The notes under the pieces: model-generated
What the model was told of the DNA's origin: nothing
Database searches by the model: none
The model's input: only the letters and a program-made list of their open reading frames with translations
Part shown: positions 48,083 through 48,186 of the stretch, piece by piece
Layout of the letters: the number at the start of each line of letters is the position of its first letter
Position numbering within the stretch: the stretch's first letter is position 1
Program-made: the position numbers and the translations under genes
IMG/VR virus record: IMGVR_UViG_3300037480_000036
Location: 1 to 48,186 of that record
DNA from: a virus
Direction: 5' to 3' (one strand)
DNA: 48,186 nt

Positions 48083-48186
48083 GCCTAGTATATATAACCT
48101 TCTCAACCTATCGCAAGTCATTGATTTATAACGCTTTCCAGCATACGTGGGGGGGTGTCGTATATATACGCGATGGTGGTCTCCAC
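48083..48186. other. Right-end non-coding region, possible genome end
   Basis: No gene. Contains a G-rich run GTGGGGGGGTGTCG near 48148, the palindrome CGTATATATACG near 48158-48169 and, at the very end, GGTGGTCTCCAC, which becomes a perfect GGTGG-TCT-CCACC if joined to the first base of the window. A cos or terminase site is possible. Confidence 0.4.

Noticed and set aside
1-48186. tRNA genes
   Set aside because: No cloverleaf-like segment with a T-loop GTTCRA-type motif in a gene-free region was found by reading; a tRNA scan would settle it.

Overview
The window reads as a complete or nearly complete genome of a lytic, long-tailed, non-contractile (siphovirus-type) phage. It has HK97-like head genes, a lambda-like order of tail genes, and no integrase or recognisable lysogeny repressor. 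The DNA is moderately AT-rich. The spanin-like lipoprotein and good Shine-Dalgarno sequences point to a Gram-negative host. Perfect CRP-type operators (TGTGA-N6-TCACA) fit a gammaproteobacterium, and a marine Vibrio or Shewanella-type host is my guess. No tRNA or CRISPR was found.

Layout. 1-186: end region with palindromes, possible packaging site. 187-6233 (+): terS, terL, portal, protease, a reverse HTH gene, major capsid protein. 6257-6641: terminator and a two-gene reverse operon. 6766-15359 (+): head-tail connectors, a block of probable surface or decoration proteins (PKD, beta-helix and jelly-roll types sharing a small repeated module), tail terminator, major tail protein, frameshifted tail chaperone, gp10-like protein. 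15442-25432 (+): small GGPLDGQ protein, tape measure, minor tail proteins, NlpC/P60-like protein, J-like tip protein, SGNH-hydrolase tail fibre, lectin-like protein. 25424-32832 (-): replication operon with family B polymerase, Dam methylase, MazG-like, DUF3310, HTH, VRR-NUC, SSB-like, DUF2800 nuclease-like and an unknown protein. 32975-37680 (+): small genes, SF2 helicase, YopX-like protein, lysis cassette. 37677-43771 (-): HAD phosphatase, cytosine-methylase-like protein, TET-associated-type glycosyltransferase, unknown protein, PAPS-reductase-like protein, primase-helicase. 43772-44253: repeat-rich candidate origin. 44254-47971 (+): DNA-binding and HNH genes, tandem repeats and small accessory genes. 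47972-48186: terminator and palindromes.

How it works together. The reverse operons make the replication and DNA-modification machinery and the forward blocks make the particle and lysis proteins. The most striking regulatory feature is a set of five promoters with one geometry: a CRP-type operator exactly 21 nt upstream of a TAnnAT -10 hexamer, which centres the operator at about -41.5 (class II CRP position). Four are perfect or near-perfect and drive reverse units (HTH gene, zinc-ribbon/GGPLSGQ pair, DUF3310-to-polymerase operon, DNA-modification operon). The fifth is forward and drives the GGPLDGQ gene. The phage encodes no visible CRP homologue, so host CRP could couple these units to host carbon status, or a phage HTH protein may bind them.

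Several genes are too short for usual ORF lists and were found by reading: 6474-6641, 15442-15606, 32975-33118, 33122-33298, 35404-35556, 44801-44962, 46513-46941 (three) and 47816-47971. The tail-chaperone frameshift product (to 14879) was also found this way. Function assignments rest on motifs seen by eye; no database search was run.
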